From the NCBI GenBank assembly GCA_964580995.1, contig CAZOMV010000156.1, forward strand, positions 1 through 7,499: a stretch of 7,499 bases of DNA, in the 5' to 3' direction. The notes under the pieces were generated by a model. The model searched no databases. It had not been told where the DNA came from and saw only the letters and a program-made list of their open reading frames with translations. The stretch comes from JAKJEP01 sp964580995. Its GTDB lineage: Bacteria; Planctomycetota; Phycisphaerae; Sedimentisphaerales; SM23-30. The translations under genes were made by a program, and so were the position numbers. The first letter of the stretch is position 1; each line of letters starts with the position of its first letter. Positions 6,901 to 7,499 of the stretch are shown here, one piece after another.

Positions 6901-7256
6901 TGGGCGGGCTGGGGATCTTGCTGGGCAGTATCGGGATAGGCGTGATCGTGATGCGCAATGTGCTCGAACGGCGGAAAGAACTGGCTTTGCTTGGCGCTCT
7001 CGGGTTTGAAAAGCCGGCCCTGTACCGGCTGATCCTCAGCGAACATGCCGGCCTGCTGGTGCTGGGGCTGGCAGCCGGAACATTCTCCGCCCTGCTGGCC
7101 TTGATCCCCAATCTGCTCTCGACCACCGCCGAATTGCCGCTCGCATCGCTGGCCGGGACGCTGCTGTTGATTCTGTTTAGCGGGATCGTGTGGATCTGGC
7201 TCGCCGCCCATCTGGCCCTGCGCAGCGACCTGCTACCCGCCCTGCGCAGCGAATAA
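3954..7256 (+). CDS. FtsX/MacB-type ABC permease, tandem two-half form, 1100 aa
   Basis: This is the inner-membrane partner of the preceding ATPase. I prefer the ATG at 3954 because it makes a 4-nt overlap and has GGAG 9 nt upstream; an in-frame GTG at 3939 adds only five residues. By eye there are ten membrane helices, near residues 18-38, 498-520, 549-572, 598-618, 648-668, 674-696, 727-745, 975-1000, 1030-1051 and 1066-1087. The order is one helix, a large loop (about 40-497), three helices, a two-helix linker, then one helix, a second loop (about 746-974) and three helices. This is two LolC/LolE-like halves fused, as in the YbbP group. The C-terminal half shows the coupling segment R-N-V-L-E-R-R-K-E-L-A-L-L-G-A-L-G-F (1001-1018), which meets the ATPase. 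The second loop carries G-D-D-A-S-C-L-N-L-N-R-P (807-818). Loop 1 is unusually long and contains a motif twice (131-154 and 328-351). The superfamily moves or remodels envelope substrates by mechanotransmission. The substrate is unknown; YbbP-like is the best structural comparison. Confidence 0.9.
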   Translation: MSLGRLIWRSLYYYRRTHVWVLLGAALSTAIIIGALLVGDSLQYSLQQQALERLGKTKFALIGADRFFRSELAGEISVATGAPAAGVLQLPAIVTNSDGTARANQTQVVGVDDTFWQMASGAMPPPHLAADEILINEPLARHLAVGPGDELVVRIPNPSLISRDIPLSTESDLSSAARLKVKQIVRETEMGRFSLQANHIAPYNVFLAREWLAEKSKLPGRCNLLLLGENPAAELTLEKVNNEIKNHWHLADAALELREIPRLSALELRSSRIFIDPAVAQAAKEIPEKAQPILTYFVNELQCGDRTAPYSMVTATDGDWLPADMAEDEIIINTWLADDLKAQTGDTLVMRYYVLGTMRKLEERTSRFRIRSVIPMAGPAADPALMPDFPGISDAESCCDWQSGLPINLDRIRPQDEKYWDDYRGTPKAFITLSAGQSLWKNRYGDLTAIRFPLTETSEAAIRDTLREHLNPAAVGLYFQPVRETARKAGGEALNFGQLFIGFSFFLIIAALLLVALLFRLAIEQRNPQAGLLLALGWPPKMVKHLFLLEGGVLIVLGGLLGIVGGMAYTQVMMYALSTIWQNAVSAATIRFHAEPVTILMGLISSCLVSFFAIWLVARRHGSRPARELLSGLSEAAFLPGRNRFGVSFWIAVLSTIAIVILLLWSLVSPPKQAAGLFFGMGTILLIGSLSAGHILLQRVCRVSAGLRMTFWNLGLRNMSRKIGRSMAIMVLLACGCFLVVAIGANRHNPLQNANLRSSGTGGFSLYGRATLPVYRDLNTTETQKFYGLNPGDMTGVRAIPLRLREGDDASCLNLNRPQHPPLLGVSPAAMESVQPFTFAGLADAAYQSNPWRILEKNYGANVIPAIADADTIQWALGKAVGDTIDYTDEQGRHFQILLAGAIQKTMLQGSLIISENNFTARFPAAQGYQVFLIDTPPAAAAATAKSLTRALRDFGLELTPAAQRLALFLSVENSYLSIFLLLGGLGILLGSIGIGVIVMRNVLERRKELALLGALGFEKPALYRLILSEHAGLLVLGLAAGTFSALLALIPNLLSTTAELPLASLAGTLLLILFSGIVWIWLAAHLALRSDLLPALRSE
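4344..5006 (+). repeat. Internal duplicated motif in the permease periplasmic loop
   Basis: Residues 131-154 (4344-4415) and 328-351 (4935-5006) share the pattern D-E-I-x-I-N-x-x-L-A-x-x-L-x-x-x-x-G-D-x-L-V-x-R, with 13 identities in 24 aligned positions and a 197-residue offset. The motif resembles the V-x-I-N-x-x-L-A-x-x-L-x-x-x-x-G-D segment common in MacB/LolC-type periplasmic domains. A fainter relative ending in V-G-D-T-I-D-Y lies at residues 867-887 in the second loop. This suggests that loop 1 holds two copies of the domain. Confidence 0.65.
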
Positions 7257-7264
7257 GATCCGCT

Positions 7265-7302
7265 GCCCAATAACCCGCTAAACACACGGGGTGGGCCATT
7301 TT
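7265..7302 (+). terminator. Weak rho-independent-like terminator after the permease
   Basis: GCCC (7265-7268) and ACCC (7273-7276) can pair with GGGC (7293-7296) and GGGT (7289-7292) to form an interrupted 8-bp GC-rich stem with a 4-base bulge and a 12-base loop. TTTT follows at 7299-7302. The bulge and the short T-tract make this marginal, but it sits 8 bases past the permease stop and before the convergent gene, where a terminator is expected. Confidence 0.35.
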
Positions 7303-7344
7303 CGTGCAATTTCTCCATCCGATAACCGATCCCTGATGCAATCT

Positions 7345-7499
7345 TCAGCGGCCGTCCAGCCAGTGCCCGCACAATTCAACCAGGTCTTCCACGTCGAAGA
7401 CACCTTCGCTGGCCCCGGTGTTCACGAAACCGCAGGCCGGATTCCATTGGGAATTGCCCTCCTCCCTGCCCCACCGTGAGGCACAAACGCCTAAATACC
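7345..7499 (-). CDS. C-terminus of a probable secreted protein with dockerin-like end (partial, 5' end outside window)
   Basis: The reverse strand is open from the window edge to a TGA at 7347-7345, giving 50 residues and no start. The visible end has Trp-rich spacing (W-G-R-E-E-G-N-S-Q-W-N-P-A-C), then G-V-F-D-V-E-D-L-V-E-L-C-G-H-W-L-D-G-R and stop. The D-V-x-D-L-x-x-L-x-x-x-W-L core matches the single dockerin-like C-terminal segment I know from many secreted planctomycete proteins, often after W-N-P-x-C-D. The calcium-loop residues of a true type I dockerin are largely missing, so cohesin binding should not be assumed; a surface-attachment or sorting tag is an alternative. The main domain lies outside the window. 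The gene converges on the operon, with 88 bases between the two stop codons. Confidence 0.7.
   Translation of the reverse strand, partial: YLGVCASRWGREEGNSQWNPACGFVNTGASEGVFDVEDLVELCGHWLDGR

Larger units (their letters stand above)
712..7256 (+). other. Four-gene operon: propeller, glycosyltransferase, ABC ATPase, ABC permease
   Basis: The four genes run in one direction with gaps of 21 nt, 3 nt and a 4-nt overlap, leaving no space for internal promoters or terminators between them. The last three are positioned for translational coupling. The divergent gene on the left and the convergent gene on the right mark the operon limits. Confidence 0.85.

Noticed and set aside
7291..7479. Plus-strand open frame of 62 codons at the right end
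   Set aside because: It is antisense to the dockerin-like C-terminus, overlaps the putative terminator, and has no ribosome binding site.

Overview
The window most likely comes from a member of the Planctomycetota, perhaps a Phycisphaerae-like lineage. The main evidence is a partial reverse-strand gene at the right edge. Its C-terminus is a short dockerin-like segment of the D-x-x-D-L-x-x-L-x-x-x-W-L type, which I know as a common end of secreted planctomycete proteins. An N-terminal W-P-M-Y-R-G-N segment leading into PQQ-type propeller repeats, and a glycosyltransferase with an N-terminal Y-C-x-x-C-x-R-D motif, agree with this. No marker gene settles the taxonomy. Base composition differs along the window: by hand count, bases 1-60 and 481-540 each hold 25 G+C of 60 (42%), while 7141-7200 holds 36 of 60 (60%).

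Layout. At the left edge a reverse-strand gene (1-450, 3' end outside the window) encodes an anchored protein with TPR-like helices. The 261-base divergent region (451-711) holds promoter-like elements on both strands, with overlapping -10 hexamers, then a perfect 8+2+8 palindrome and a 9-base direct repeat at 20-base spacing. From 712 to 7256 four genes lie on the plus strand in one very tight run: a membrane-anchored eight-bladed PQQ-type beta-propeller, a GT4 glycosyltransferase, a LolD/YbbA-type ABC ATPase, and an 1100-residue FtsX/MacB-type permease. The gaps are 21 nt, 3 nt and a 4-nt overlap, so this is almost certainly one operon. A weak terminator-like hairpin follows. The 3' end of the dockerin-like gene then converges from the right (7345-7499).

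How the genes may work together. The ATPase and permease form a complete mechanotransmission-type ABC system (the LolCDE/MacB/FtsEX/YbbAP superfamily), which usually acts on substrates on the far side of the inner membrane. The propeller should sit on that same side, tethered by its N-terminal helix, and is the natural candidate for a binding or scaffold partner. The glycosyltransferase would act in the cytoplasm and may make or modify the substrate. A cell-envelope glycoconjugate or lipoprotein handling module is the simplest reading, but the substrate is unknown and the combination is my inference. Both edge genes are incomplete. I saw no tRNA, rRNA, CRISPR array, insertion sequence or phage signature.
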